This document shows, piece after piece, positions 21,633 through 31,802 of a stretch of DNA of 64,000 nt. This stretch comes from Zingiber officinale (Eukaryota > Streptophyta > Magnoliopsida > Zingiberales > Zingiberaceae), in the NCBI RefSeq assembly GCF_018446385.1, contig NC_055987.1:3408205-3472204 (forward strand), given 5' to 3'. Position numbers and translations under genes: made by a program. The notes beneath the pieces are model-generated. The model worked only from the letters and a program-made list of their open reading frames with translations, searched no databases and was not told the DNA's origin. The first letter of the stretch is position 1, and each line of letters begins with the position of its first letter.

Positions 21633-23863
21633 TCATTCCAGATAATTGAAAATATACTTCAGAATGGTGGTGAGAAGCGTCGCATGCTCTGTAGCAGGGA
21701 TGACCACGGATTCGGGGAGCTGACCCTTGGACTTCAGATAGTCCACCGTGGCGGTGATAGCCAACTCGAAGGCAATGACCATCCGGTTGCAGACCTTTTC
21801 AGCAAATTCCTCCGAGCGGATGTACTTCTGCCTCAAGGTGGCGACACGACCTGGCTCCGCCTCCTGGTGCTCCTTGAAGGCACGCAGGAAGCATCGAGAG
21901 CTTCCTGCAGGGCCTTCAAATCGTCCCTGAGAACCGCCGCCTCGGCCGAACGGCCCTTCTTCTCGCGGTCCAGCAGATCAGCCAACTCTTTTACCCGCTA
22001 TTCCAGGGCGCGGGCCTCCACGTTCTTCGCTTCAAGGTCGGCGATAGCGGTGTTTTTCTGAGTGGTGGCGAGTTCCATCTTCCGGTCAAAGGTCTTGATC
22101 TGCTTCTCGTATTGGGCCAGCATGTAGGCCTGTCGGCCGTCTTCTTCCGCTTGGCCTCCAGCAAGTCTTTGGTCTTTGCGAACTCCTTCTGTAGCTCGGC
22201 ATAGGAAGGGCCTTGAGAAGAAGACGGGCCGCCCGGACTCTTCAGCCTCTTCAGCTCCTCCTCCACCATGGCCAAGCGGTTGGCGACAGCGATCTCTTCC
22301 AACCATCTCTGATGTACGCAGGGGTGTTAAAATGCCGACCGGGAAGACTACATAAAAGAACAGGAGTGAAGCTTACCCCTGTGGACTGCTGCATGTGACT
22401 GTCAGCCAGTTTGTTGAGCGGTATCATGGCAACACGGGCCCGGGCGTCCGCCCACATCTCAGCAAGGGGCCCCTTGATAGTGATCATGTGTTCAGGAGCC
22501 GTCGGCTGATCGGACTCGGCCATAAACGCCTCAGTGGGGAGGTGTAGGGTGGCCCTAATAGTGCGGCGCCGGCCCGGAGTCGTGTGAGCGGACGCCGAGG
22601 GATCGGAGGCCGGGTTGGACATTGTGGACAGAATGCCCGAGCGGCGGACTCGGCGGGGTGCAGGAGGAAGAGAGCGGACCGGCACCGCTTCGAGGGGGTT
22701 CACAGGCGGATCCAGTTAAGACGGGGTCCGGTCAGAGGAGAGCGCCTCGACCGATGGCGCTTTGTCGCGGGGAGATGCAGTGCCCGTCCGCTCGGATGCT
22801 TGCACTGCAGAGGTGGCCGAACGGAGAGGCATCTCAACACGCCGTCTTTCCCTGTCGAGTGGGAGCTCGTCCTCCGGATCGGAGTCTTCCTCCCGAACAG
22901 TCGGTTCCTTGCTAGAAGTTGCACCGTCAGCCGCATCCACAGGTGAAGCCTGAGCGGCCGACTCCCCCATATTTGTCTCGCTCTCACCCTCGTGAGAGCC
23001 GACCAGAGCAATGCCCAACTGCTCCATTTCCTTGGCCGCTGTCGCCTCGAGCGCGGCCGCTTTTTTCTTCAAGATCCTGAGCAGCACAGACTCCATTGCG
23101 ATGTTCGCTGCAAGGAAAAAAGAAGAAAATCAGTTAGAACTCAAGGCAAATGTACAAGTAAAATTCTTACCAAAGCTACTCGGGAGGGGGGTCCGGCTCG
23201 GACTCAAACCGAATATATACATCACTCCTTCAGGTAGGAGCTTGTTGATAGCGAGCTTCAGACCGGCTAGCATATTCGCTTCTTGAAGGTAATCCGGTCG
23301 GGTTTTATACTTCTTCAGCTCGGGAGAAGTGGGTGGTCGACCTGCCATTTAGTACGGAAAGGGAGCCACCCGGGAATATGAAGAAAGAAGTTCTCTTTCC
23401 AATGTTTGTTGGAAGAGGGGAGTTTATCAAAAAAGACTAAGTCGGGTCGAGCTTGAAATAGATAAGTGTCCGGCTCGGACTGCTTGGGATAGTAGAAATA
23501 ATAGAAGACTTCCTTGCGGAGGGGAATGTTGTGTATCTTAAATAATACCACAACTCCACACAGAAGGCGAAAAGTGTTGGGAACCAACTGGGCGAGCGGA
23601 ATGCCAAAGAAGTTGCAAATTTCAACGATGAAGGGGTGGAGAGGAAACCGCAAACCGGCTGTAAACTGTTCGCGGAAAAAATAGATAGTGCCGCGTGGAG
23701 GGTTGTGTGGCCGAGCGGAAGGAGAGGGTAAAATCAGTTTGAAATCAGAGGGGATGTCAAAGGCGTTTATCAAGCTCTCGGCGTCCCGCCGATCGAACCG
23801 TGACTCCATGGTAGTATACCATGGGCCGAGAGCGAGGTTCGCAGGCTGGAAAGAGCTAGCCAT
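21633..23863 (-). pseudogene. Tat-1 antisense gene (Transposase_28/PF04195-type plus coiled coil)
   Basis: The gene runs opposite to gag-pol. The start chosen is MASSFQPANLALGPW at 23863. The N-terminal globular domain (RFPLHPFIVEICNFFGI, FRLLCGVVVLFKIH) matches the family called 'putative gypsy type transposon'. A frameshift near 23318 splits it. Exon 1 appears to end at a GTAAGA donor near 23171. Exon 2 follows TTGCAG at about 23108 and is acidic and Ser-rich, with TGA near 22716 interrupting it. A further exon from about 22308 is coiled-coil (RWLEEIAVANRLAMVEEELK), running with breaks to the last ORF, which ends at 21633 (ATILTTILKY-like tail). Function is unknown; nucleic-acid or gag-like roles have been guessed for the family. 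Confidence 0.78.
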
Positions 23864-24142
23864 CGCCGGAACAGTGGAGGAGGCAGAAATCGGGGGAAAA
23901 CATAAAGGCTCGAAGAAGACGAATGGAACAGTAACCGGAAGGCAAGAATGCAGCAAGGAACGCAGAGAAAACACAAGAACCGAAGAGAGAAAGACAAAGA
24001 ACCTTACAGAGAAGATGAGGATCGAAAGAAGTGGGCAAGATGTTGTCGGAGTGCCGAAGAACGAGGTCACCGGAGCAAGGGGCGCAGGAGAGGGCTTCTG
24101 AGCACGCGAAGGCGAAAATGCGACGGAAGAAGGCGATGAGAG

Positions 24143-24150
24143 CTTTATAA
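24143..24150 (-). promoter_or_regulatory. Candidate TATA box of the Tat-1 antisense gene
   Basis: On the minus strand CCTTATAAAGCTCTC lies about 280 bp upstream of the chosen ATG. Tat-2 antisense genes have similar TTTATAAA boxes upstream of their starts. The stretch 23864-24142 would be leader; it happens to stay open in frame up to 24310. Between 24151 and 24559 I see no other gene. Confidence 0.5.
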
Positions 24151-24559
24151 GGATGGGCTCGAGCCGCCCGAGCCGTCGGATGCAGGTCACATAACTCGAG
24201 GCCCGCATCCAACCGCCCATTTCAAACCGGTGAACGTCGCGTCGGGCGTAAGGCGGCGGCCGTGTGATGACATCAACAACGACACGTGGCACTCGGTCAG
24301 AGGAGGACATTTAATGAGCCCCAGTACGAGGCAGAACCCGCGTGCTCAACCATAATTGCGGAGATTTGTACGTATTCCGAGAGGATCCTGCGGACATCAT
24401 CACAGGGCAGTGGGGCAGTCCTCGGCAATTAGCCGATCGGCGCTATCCGACCCCATAGTGGCCGAGCGGAGGTACACTTTCGGGAGTGGCAGGATGGCTG
24501 TCGCATGGCCAAACTCATAGTCCAGTCAGTCGGACTTAGCGCCTCCTTCGACTAGACTT

Positions 24560-24571
24560 GAGGGGGAGACA
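24560..24571 (+). other. Tat-1 polypurine tract
   Basis: GAGGGGGAGACA lies immediately before the 3' LTR, preceded by CGACTAGACTTG. Tat-2 has the same CGACTAGACTTG followed by a purine run at its 3' LTR, which supports both calls. Confidence 0.75.
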
Positions 24572-24890
24572 TGCGATTCGGTGGTAAGGACGGGGGACCC
24601 TCGTTGACGGGAGGTCAATGGTCAAGAGGGTCAACCCCAAGGTCGTGCCGAGCGGATAGAGGTCGTGCCGAGCGGACGAGCATCCGGCCGACCGGACATC
24701 CGGCCAAGGGTCTCCCGGACCGGACGAAAGACAGCCCAACCAGGGGTTGGGTTTCCAATGCTCAAGGAGAAAGAGTTTATGGGTCGGGCTGACAGGCCGC
24801 TCGGCCGGGCCACAGGGCAATAAGGCGCAATCCCATCCGAGCACATGAGCAGGGCTTCCCCGCCCGGACCGAGGTATGCGCTTCCCCGCA
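24572..24890 (+). repeat. Tat-1 3' LTR, truncated
   Basis: It starts TGCGATTCGGTGGTAAGG and parallels the 5' LTR up to CCGAGGTATGCGC, then leaves it at about 24890. Only about 320 of 860 bp remain. It also carries a short deletion relative to the 5' copy around 24675-24690. Confidence 0.85.
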
Positions 24891-25158
24891 CGAAATTTTC
24901 AACCCGATTCTATTTTTTAAGTAAAAAAAACTTGAAAATTTTGTCGATTTTATCACAGACAAGGTTATCAATAAAAATAAAGTGGATTAAATTTCTAGCA
25001 TACATTACTTTGGCTAATAAGGTAAAGATATTTTTAGGCATAAAAAAATTTATTTAATTTAAACAAGATTTAGGGACCAATATAAATTATATCTTACTAG
25101 GTTAAGCAAATAATTTTTGGGAATATATTGTCTTTCCATTTTTGTTATTTGACCCTTA

Positions 25159-25505
25159 GGCTTAGTTTGGAAGTCGGAGGGGCAAAGAAAAGAAGAGAAA
25201 AGAAAGGGAGAAGAGAGAAAGGGAAAGAAGAGAAATGATGTGTTTTTTTACTTGGGAGTGGAGGAAAGAAAAGAAAAGAAAAGAAATTATTTATGATTAT
25301 AAAAAATAATTTTTTCTCTCTAACATAAAGTTTCCTTCCATTTCCTTTCATTTTTTGGTGAAAAATCTTTTGATTATAAAAGGGAAAGCTTTCCCTTCCC
25401 GCACTTTCTTTTCCTTCATATAAAAAAACTCCCAAACACTATTTTTCTCATTTTTCCATCCAAATCTTTTCCTTTCTCTTTAAATTAAAGCTCCCAAACG
25501 AAGCC
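25159..25505. mobile_element. Tourist-like MITE (PIF/Harbinger type)
   Basis: 347 bp. The left end GGCTTAGTTTGG is the inverse of the right end CCAAACGAAGCC with one mismatch. Both sides are flanked by TTA (25156-25158 and 25506-25508), the usual 3-bp target duplication of PIF/Harbinger MITEs. The interior is purine-rich on the left half and pyrimidine-rich on the right, with no ORF. It is inserted into the copia gag remnant. Confidence 0.75.
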
Positions 25506-25508
25506 TTA

Positions 25509-26268
25509 TGGTTTCTAAACCACCAGTTAAGTTTTCGATGAATTTTGTAATTTCTTTCTAGCGCATGTAAGGTATTTGAGCTTGCATTGTCTTTTTCTAG
25601 CAATTTTATTTTATATTTTAATTTATCTTTTTCAAATTTCAATTTATCAAGATCTTCTGGACAACATGCATTTTTTTAAAGTCAATTTTAACTTTGCATT
25701 TTTTTTTTCAAAATCCATCATATTTTTAGCAAGTACTTCAGAAGGTCGAGAACGTATCTTATTTACTGCTATAATTTCATTGTCCGATGCTTCCCCTTCG
25801 TCGTTGCTTTCTTCCGAAGACTCTTTCCCTTTATCGATGCTCATCTTGGATGAGATTTCTTTGTCTTCAGGTAGGGATTCAACTATGAGTATTGTTTTAG
25901 CAATTTCCTCAGTCTCGAACGACTTGGGTCCATCGAGGAGTTGAATTCAGCTTCTTCGTGGAGCTTCAAAAATTTTCCCAAAGTTCTTTTGCACTTTGGT
26001 AGTCATCGACTCTGTCGAGATCTTCAATCGGTAGTACATTTAAAAGATGAAATTCAGCCTTACCGTTTGCCACAAACTCATCGCGCTGCTTTTTGGTCCA
26101 AAAGAGTATATCAATTTCGTCTCCGTTCACGTTCTTTGGTGCTTCATAACCATATTTCATTATTAATAAAATACTAAAATCTATTTTAAGAAATACCTCG
26201 ATTCTGCATTTCCAAAACTTGAACTCCCCTTTAAATGTTGGCGGATAGATACTTGGTCCGACCATCAT
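25509..26268 (-). pseudogene. SIRE-like copia gag, partial
   Basis: It starts MMVGPSIYPPTFKGEFKFWK, the DUF4219/UBN2-type gag opening (substrate-coat protein of copia elements). The first frame ends near 25966. A shifted frame continues LHEEAEFNSS and an acidic, Ser-rich coiled-coil stretch (GKESSEESNDEGEASDNE). It ends where the MITE is inserted, before any zinc knuckle. It is related to, but clearly diverged from, the gag at 59728-61428. Confidence 0.7.
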
Positions 26269-26316
26269 CTTGATCTTGTTGCTTCAGTCGGCGGTTAGTC
26301 CTTTTGAGGTGGTTGA

Positions 26317-26328
26317 GCTCTGATACCA
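26317..26328 (-). other. Copia primer binding site (Met-tRNA type)
   Basis: TGGTATCAGAGC on the minus strand, 2 bp from the LTR end. It is the classic initiator-Met PBS of plant copia elements. The same spacing is used at 61470-61481. Confidence 0.88.
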
Positions 26329-26330
26329 CT

Positions 26331-27232
26331 TGTTGGTGCAGAGGGATATGCAAGAAAATGCAGCGTCTGTTAAAAAAAATAAACCAAAAAGAACCTTTCT
26401 CGTTCTTCAACTTAGATTAGTAGCAATAGCATAAATAAAATAAACAAAGAAAAAACTAAACAAAGAGGCACCAAAATTTATTTGATTACAACCTAGGTGG
26501 TTGTTAATCCAAAATAAATGAAAGCTCAAAAAGAATCTCCTTCTATGAAGGCGGAGAAACCTCTTACACTCGTTAACAGCTCAGACTATTGCTAGGAAAT
26601 TGATTACAGAAGTTCATCTAATTCCCTAGTTCCATGGCCCTTTTTATAGCTCCTGAAAATTCTATCTACAGCCTGAGGGCGCCTCCCACGGGTATGGAGG
26701 GCGCCTCCAGCGAAGCAGCAATGGATAAAAACTTATCCGCTGCAATGACCACTTTGGCCAGGTTGAGGGTGTCTCCATGGCATGGAGGGCGCCCTCCGCC
26801 TGAATCCGACGAAGGTGTATGGACGCCTCGAAGGCGCCTTCAACCTCCATTGGAGGTGCCTCCAGCAGGCTTGCTCAACTGCTTTTGATCTTCTGAAACT
26901 CCGATCACTTGGGTGATTGCGGCCCATTGAAATAGGGCTCACTCGAACCCAATTTCCGGCTTTCTCCTCAAGCAGGCTTCCGCTCCGGCTTCTCGTCCCT
27001 TGAACGTCGCGTACGTTCTTTTCATCCACCGATGTACTCTTCCGCAGCTTTTTCATCCTTCGGACGCACCAGGCTCGTCGGCTCCTTTCCCGTGTCGTCC
27101 TTCTCGCTAGCTGCGCCTTCCGCTCGACTTCCTGTGCTTCTAAGCTCTTACACACTTAGACACAGAGATCAAAATCAAACATGACCTAACCTAACTTGGT
27201 TGATCACATCAAAACAACCACAGGGTTCAACA
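26331..27232 (-). repeat. SIRE-like copia LTR
   Basis: It starts TGTTGGTGCA and ends GGGTTCAACA (TG..CA with a TGTTG/CAACA inverted end). Between 26685 and 26875 lies a cluster of GGCGCC-centred palindromes (GGAGGGCGCCTCC and variants). Confidence 0.75.
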
Positions 27233-27235
27233 GAA

Positions 27236-27600
27236 ACACCCATCTTCATTGAAGGGAAAATAGCCTGACATAAGTTTCAAAAAGATTAGAATTCCAAACG
27301 CAAAATAAGGCCTTCCAAGTAGCACCTTGTTCCAATCCTCCATCGTGTCAAATCGATATACAATGCATCCCTCTTGTACATGAAAAATTTGCACGGAACT
27401 CCGTATCAGGAGGCAATCACCACAACTCCGTCGCAGCTAGGATGGCAGCCCATGAAGAACCCCACAACACAAAAGCTCAATGCCTTATCTACTATTTCAA
27501 CATCTAGTGGGGTTGCTAATTTCAACTTTCGATTGTCTTCGAAAAGATTGCCCATGACATCCCTTGCTACTGGAATCTTCCTTCTCTAGGAACTCCCCCA
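27236..27600 (-). pseudogene. Possible LINE ORF1-like (DUF4283-type) fragment
   Basis: Two shifted minus-strand frames resemble the DUF4283 domain found in plant LINE ORF1 proteins: a segment near KLKLATPLDVEIVDKALSF with GFFMGCHPS, and one with YRFDTMEDWNKVLLGRPY. Frameshifts separate them, and no zinc knuckle or reverse transcriptase is attached. This is family resemblance by eye only; it may be chance. Confidence 0.3.
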
Positions 27601-27714
27601 CCCTCCTCCTGAACTTCTTCCTCCACTTCTTGTTCAACCTCTTTCGGCAACCCCTCTTCTTCCGACACGCCTCCCCTCTCTCCCGGTGGTTAGACTCCTT
27701 CACGGTGAGGGGGT

Positions 27715-27929
27715 GATTTGATCAAGGTTAGTTCCACGTGGAGGCAGTAGAAATTAAGAGGAGGAACTAATCATATTATTGAATCTAAATTAATTGAGAA
27801 ATAAAGGGTACAAGACCTTATATAGTTAATTACAAGAAAAAAATCTAAACCATAAACTAAAAGGTAAAAGACTAAATTGCCCTCAAGGCTATAAACAAAT
27901 AATTCTAATAGATTATATAATTTCTAACA
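27715..27929 (-). repeat. Copia 3' LTR (short)
   Basis: On the minus strand it starts TGTTAGAAATTATA and ends ATCAAATCA, 215 bp. A polypurine tract GAGTTTGAGGGGGGA (27930-27944) precedes it. A TATA-like CTATATAAGG lies inside (about 27814-27823). The downstream pol frame stops 6 nt inside the LTR, normal for such elements. Confidence 0.75.
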
Positions 27930-29689
27930 TCCCCCCTCAAACTCACGATCCAGAAGCATTGAGAGTTTTTCAGATAAAAATCGGAAGCGCGAAGTGGAAT
28001 GAGCCTTAGTAAACATATCAGTAATTTGTAGCTTTGAAAGAACAAAAGGCAATGTAATGGTGCTAATCTGAAGATGATAACGAGTAATGTGATAATCAAT
28101 TTCAATATGTTTCGTCCGCTCATGAAAAATTGAATTGCGTGTAATTTGAATAACACTTTGATTATCACAATATAACGGAGTAGGTTGATGTAGAGAGATA
28201 CTCATATCCGCAAGTAACCAATGCAACCAAACTATCTCACAAGTAGTCGAGGTCATAGCACAATACTCAGCTTCTGTGGAAGATCTAGAAATAACATCTT
28301 GCTTTTTACTCTTCCAAGAAATGAGGGAATCACCAATAAAAACACAGAAGCCAGTGGTACATTTGCGATCCATAGGATCACCAGCCCAATCCGCATCAGA
28401 GTATGCATGCGGCTTAAGAGATGAAGTAGAAGGAAATAAAAGGCTTTGAAATTGAGTGTCCCGAAGATATCTGAGAATACGAAGAACAACAGCCCAATGA
28501 ACTGTAGTTGGTGTAGTAACAAATTGACTAACCACATGAACAACATACGCAATATTTGGACCAGTCACGGTGAGATAAACTAAGCTTCCAACAATAGTTC
28601 TGTACAAACTAGGATCCGGCAAAGGTGAGTCATCAGATGGAGAATATCGAGCATTAATCTCAATAGGAGTATCAATAACTCTATTATCAGTAAGACGAGC
28701 ACGCTCAAACAGGTCAGATATATACTTTGACTGAGATAAAAGATAACCTTTCGGGGAATAAGCAATCTCAATGCCCAGAAAGTAGCGTAGTACACCCAAG
28801 TCTTTCATAGCAAAATAATAAGCTAACTCAGACTTCAAGGAAGTAATTCAATCAGAATCATCACCAGTAATAATCATGTCATTAACATATAACGATAAAA
28901 GAATACAACCTGCACTCGAACATTTGACAAATAATGCTGAATCATGATTACTAGGGTGAAAACTAAACGAAGTAATCATTGTAGAGATTTCTCAAACCAA
29001 GCACGAGGTGCTTGTTTGAGACCATAAAGCGCTTTACGAAGCCTACAAACTTCACCAGGTTGGTGTGAAATACCAGGAGGAGGTGTCATATAAACTTCTT
29101 CATGAAGATCACCATTTAGAAATGCATTCTTAACATCCATCTGAGATATTCTCCATCGACAAACAGAAGCAACAGCAATCAGAGTATGAACAATCGCCAT
29201 TTTTGCAACAGGAGCAAATGTTTCCTTATAATCCATGTCATACTCCTGAGGATAACCTTTAGCAATAAGACGAGCTTTGTATCGTTCGATAGATCCATCA
29301 GATTAAGTTTTGATCTTATATACCCAACGAGAACCAATGGTATATTTTCCTTGTAGCAATGGGACCAAATCTCATGTATGACTCTGATGCAAAGCAATTA
29401 GTTCCTCAATCATAGCACGCAGCCAAAGTGGGTCACAAACAGCTTCTCCATAGGATACAGGCTCAGAAAGACAATGAATAGATGCAACAAATGAAGCAAA
29501 AGAATGAGAATAACAGGAGTAAGCAAAATCTGATAGTTTAGTAGACTTACGAACATGAGTGAATTGACGACGGTGGAGAGAAGGATCATCTGCAATCTCA
29601 GGAGATGATTGGGTGATGGCAAAAGGAGGAGCATGTGGTGGAGCGGATATCTCGGGAACCAAAGTACCAGATTCAGTTGAGTCGTTCAT
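27924..29689 (-). pseudogene. Ty1/copia reverse transcriptase-RNase H
   Basis: From right to left: the integrase-RT linker (about 29689), RT entry ([12 protein letters not shown]), [25 protein letters not shown], the catalytic strand, and RNase H (DADWAGDPMDRKCTTGF, SRSSTEAEYCAM, HIEIDYH). The usual YVDD box reads YVND (about 28892), losing one catalytic Asp. Stops lie at about 29373, 29308 and 28844, and a frameshift near 28980. TGA at 29373 follows SHT, where copia proteins normally have Trp. This is the C-terminal half of a pol gene. Confidence 0.9.
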
Positions 29690-29705
29690 CTTCTGATTTT
29701 TATTT

Positions 29706-30720
29706 GTGGCATTCCCGTTTAGGTCATGTTTCAGAGTCTCGTTTGTAGTTTTTAGCTTCTACAGGAGTATTAGGACTTTTAAAAAGTTCTGATATTTCTG
29801 ATTGTAGTGGTTGTAAACTAGCCAAATTTTCCACCTTGTCATTTTCTAAAAGTATTTCTTTTTCTTCTACTCTAGTTGATCTTATCAATTCTGATGTGTG
29901 GGGACCCTCTCCTATTCCTACAAAAGGGAGTTCAAGGTATTATGTTTCGTTTATTGATGATTGCACTCGTTACTCTTCGGTCTATCTTATGAAACATAGG
30001 TCTGATTATCTTACCATTTTCAACAACTTCAGAGCTAGCTCTTGTGAGAACTCAACATTCTAGTGTTATAAAGTGTTTTCGTTGTGATTTGGGGGTGAAT
30101 ACACTTCGAATCATTTTTCACAGTTACTTATTTCTGATGGTATTATTCATCAAACCTCATGTACGAATACTCTTGAACAGAATGGTGTGACTGAACGAAA
30201 ACATAGGCATCTTGTTAAAACAACCCGTTCATTTTTATTGTCTGCCAGTGTTCCTAGTAACTTTTGGGGGAAAGCAATCCTTACCGCTGCTCATGTAATT
30301 AATAAAATTCCAACCTCACACAGTTCATGTTTGTCACCCTTTGAAAAATTATATGGGCATGCTCCTCTCTACTCCTCTTTACGTGTTTTTTGTTGTATTT
30401 GCTTCGTCCTTCGTCCACATGTCGAATGTAATAAATTAGCCTCTCGGTCTACTCTTTGTGTCTTTTTGGGTTATGGTATTAGTCAAAAAGAATATTGTTG
30501 TTTTGATCCTGTTAGTCAAAAATTATGTCTCTCGTCATGTTGTGCTTCTTGAACATAATCCATTCTTTTCTATTCCTGCTAGTTCGCATAATATGATAAA
30601 GTCAGATCTATTTTGCATTGATCCTTTCAATTCCGACACTAAGGAAGCTTCACCCACAGCTCTTACTAGTAGCTCAACTGAATCTGATATTTTGATTCCC
30701 GAGGTATCCTCTCAGCGTTA
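29706..30720 (+). pseudogene. Ty1/copia integrase half, opposite orientation
   Basis: It starts in the GAG-pre-integrase motif LWHSRLGHVSESRL (about 29707), then CSGCKLAK zinc-binding residues, the core (LINSDVWGPSP first Asp, FIDDCTRY, EQNGVTERKHRHL with Glu) and the FLGYG..QK post-core region. It ends at TESDILIPEVSS. Stops at about 29751, 30061 and 30086. The second core Asp (SDNGGEY context) is lost in the broken stretch near 30086. It faces the RT half: its start abuts the start of the minus-strand half within about 15 bp. Confidence 0.87.
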
Positions 30721-31590
30721 GTGAGGGGTGGGATGCCATGAAAGAGCACTCAGAAGTCTCCTAGCTAACTTCCAATCACTTTATCTCAACGAGAAACTTA
30801 GAGAGAAGGAAAAACTTCTCTCAAAGAAGGGTGATATCAGAATAAGTAAATATTTTTAGTTAATGCTTATTCAGTGGTTTAGAAGAACTTATTGCACAAA
30901 TTAAAATATTTCTAAAAATTGAATAAGTGATTGATAAATGTAATGGTCCAGATAGATCTATTTATCTATGGAATTATAAATTAAATATTTTAAATTGATT
31001 TTTGATTAGTTAGGTTTCATACAAAACGAATGGGAGATAGAGTTTAATTGAATTGAATGAAGATGTTAATATAATATGTATTCTAAATTAATCCGACTGA
31101 GGCAGCTTCCACTGAACTGAAAACGCGTGAAAAAAAATATTCTCATGTGTCATTCTAAGCGAAGAGGCGGAAGTCTGTAACTTTACTTTGATCTCCAAGC
31201 TTCCTTTTTGCAATATTTGCTTCCGGACACTATTCTGTAGTGTGCAGAAGCATCGCCCAACTTTGCTTTGATCTGCGACTTTCTTTTAGCAATTTGCTTC
31301 CTGAGAGTCTTCTGTAGATTGCAGAAGCATCGCCCACTCAACGGCAGCAATACGGTCACCTCCAGATCCACTTTATAATTTGGAGGTAATCAAATCTCTT
31401 ACACATATTACTTTGCTGTATATATTAATCCTTATAATTTGCCATCAATCAAATCAATAGTTCGATCGAATACATGACGTTTTTGCGGAATTGATTACTG
31501 CTGTCTTTGTTTTGTTTTTGCAGCTCGATCTTTTGGCTTGCAGATCTGAAAGAAGAGCAAGGATCTGCCGCTGCTCTCTTCTGCAATCAG
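30721..31590 (+). other. 5' flank and 5'UTR of CNL-B, no gene seen
   Basis: From about 31000 it is homologous to the flank of CNL-A. It has the block GCAGAAGCATCGCCCA twice (about 31245 and 31322), so the 5' exon is partly duplicated. The intron 31386-31523 has the same splice contexts as in CNL-A (GGAG|GTAATC and GTTTTTGCAG). No TATA box can be placed with confidence. Confidence 0.55.
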
Positions 31591-31802
31591 ATGGCGGTAT
31601 CACTAACAGTGGGGGGATGGTTCGCGCAGGCCTCCATCCAGACCTTGATCGATAAGGCCAGCTACAAAGCCATCCAACTGTTTGCCAAACGCCGGGGTTT
31701 CGCGGCGGACATGGATAAGCTGCACATCTCGTTGCTGGAGACTCAAATCATCCTTGACGAGGTGCAGATTAGTCGGAGCAACAACACCAAGTGGAAGACA
31801 TT
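31591..31802 (+). pseudogene. CNL-B, N-terminal segment (split by Tat-2)
   Basis: It starts MAVSLTVGGWFAQASIQTL at 31591, equivalent to CNL-A, and encodes the first helices of the Rx-type coiled coil down to SRSNNTKWKT. The 5 bp ACATT at 31798-31802 are repeated after Tat-2 at 49454-49458, where the gene resumes in the same frame. This is the direct insertion footprint. Confidence 0.92.

Larger units (their letters stand above)
14597..24890 (+). mobile_element. Tat-1: Ty3/gypsy Tat-lineage retrotransposon, degenerate
   Basis: Order on the + strand: 5' LTR, PBS, gag, protease, RT, two RNase H domains, integrase, a 64-bp minisatellite, an antisense gene, a polypurine tract and a truncated 3' LTR. 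The dual RNase H and the antisense gene between pol and the 3' LTR place it in the Tat lineage. About a dozen nonsense codons and at least two frameshifts make it non-autonomous. The 3' LTR breaks off after about 320 bp, so no target duplication can be checked. Overall it is more GC-rich than its surroundings, with frequent CCGAGCGG octamers. Confidence 0.93.
25509..27232 (-). mobile_element. SIRE-like Ty1/copia remnant (5' LTR, PBS, partial gag)
   Basis: On the minus strand: an LTR, a methionine-tRNA-type PBS and the start of gag, cut off by the MITE. No pol or second LTR is identified to the left. The flank after the LTR reads GAAAC, but the partner duplication is lost. Confidence 0.72.
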
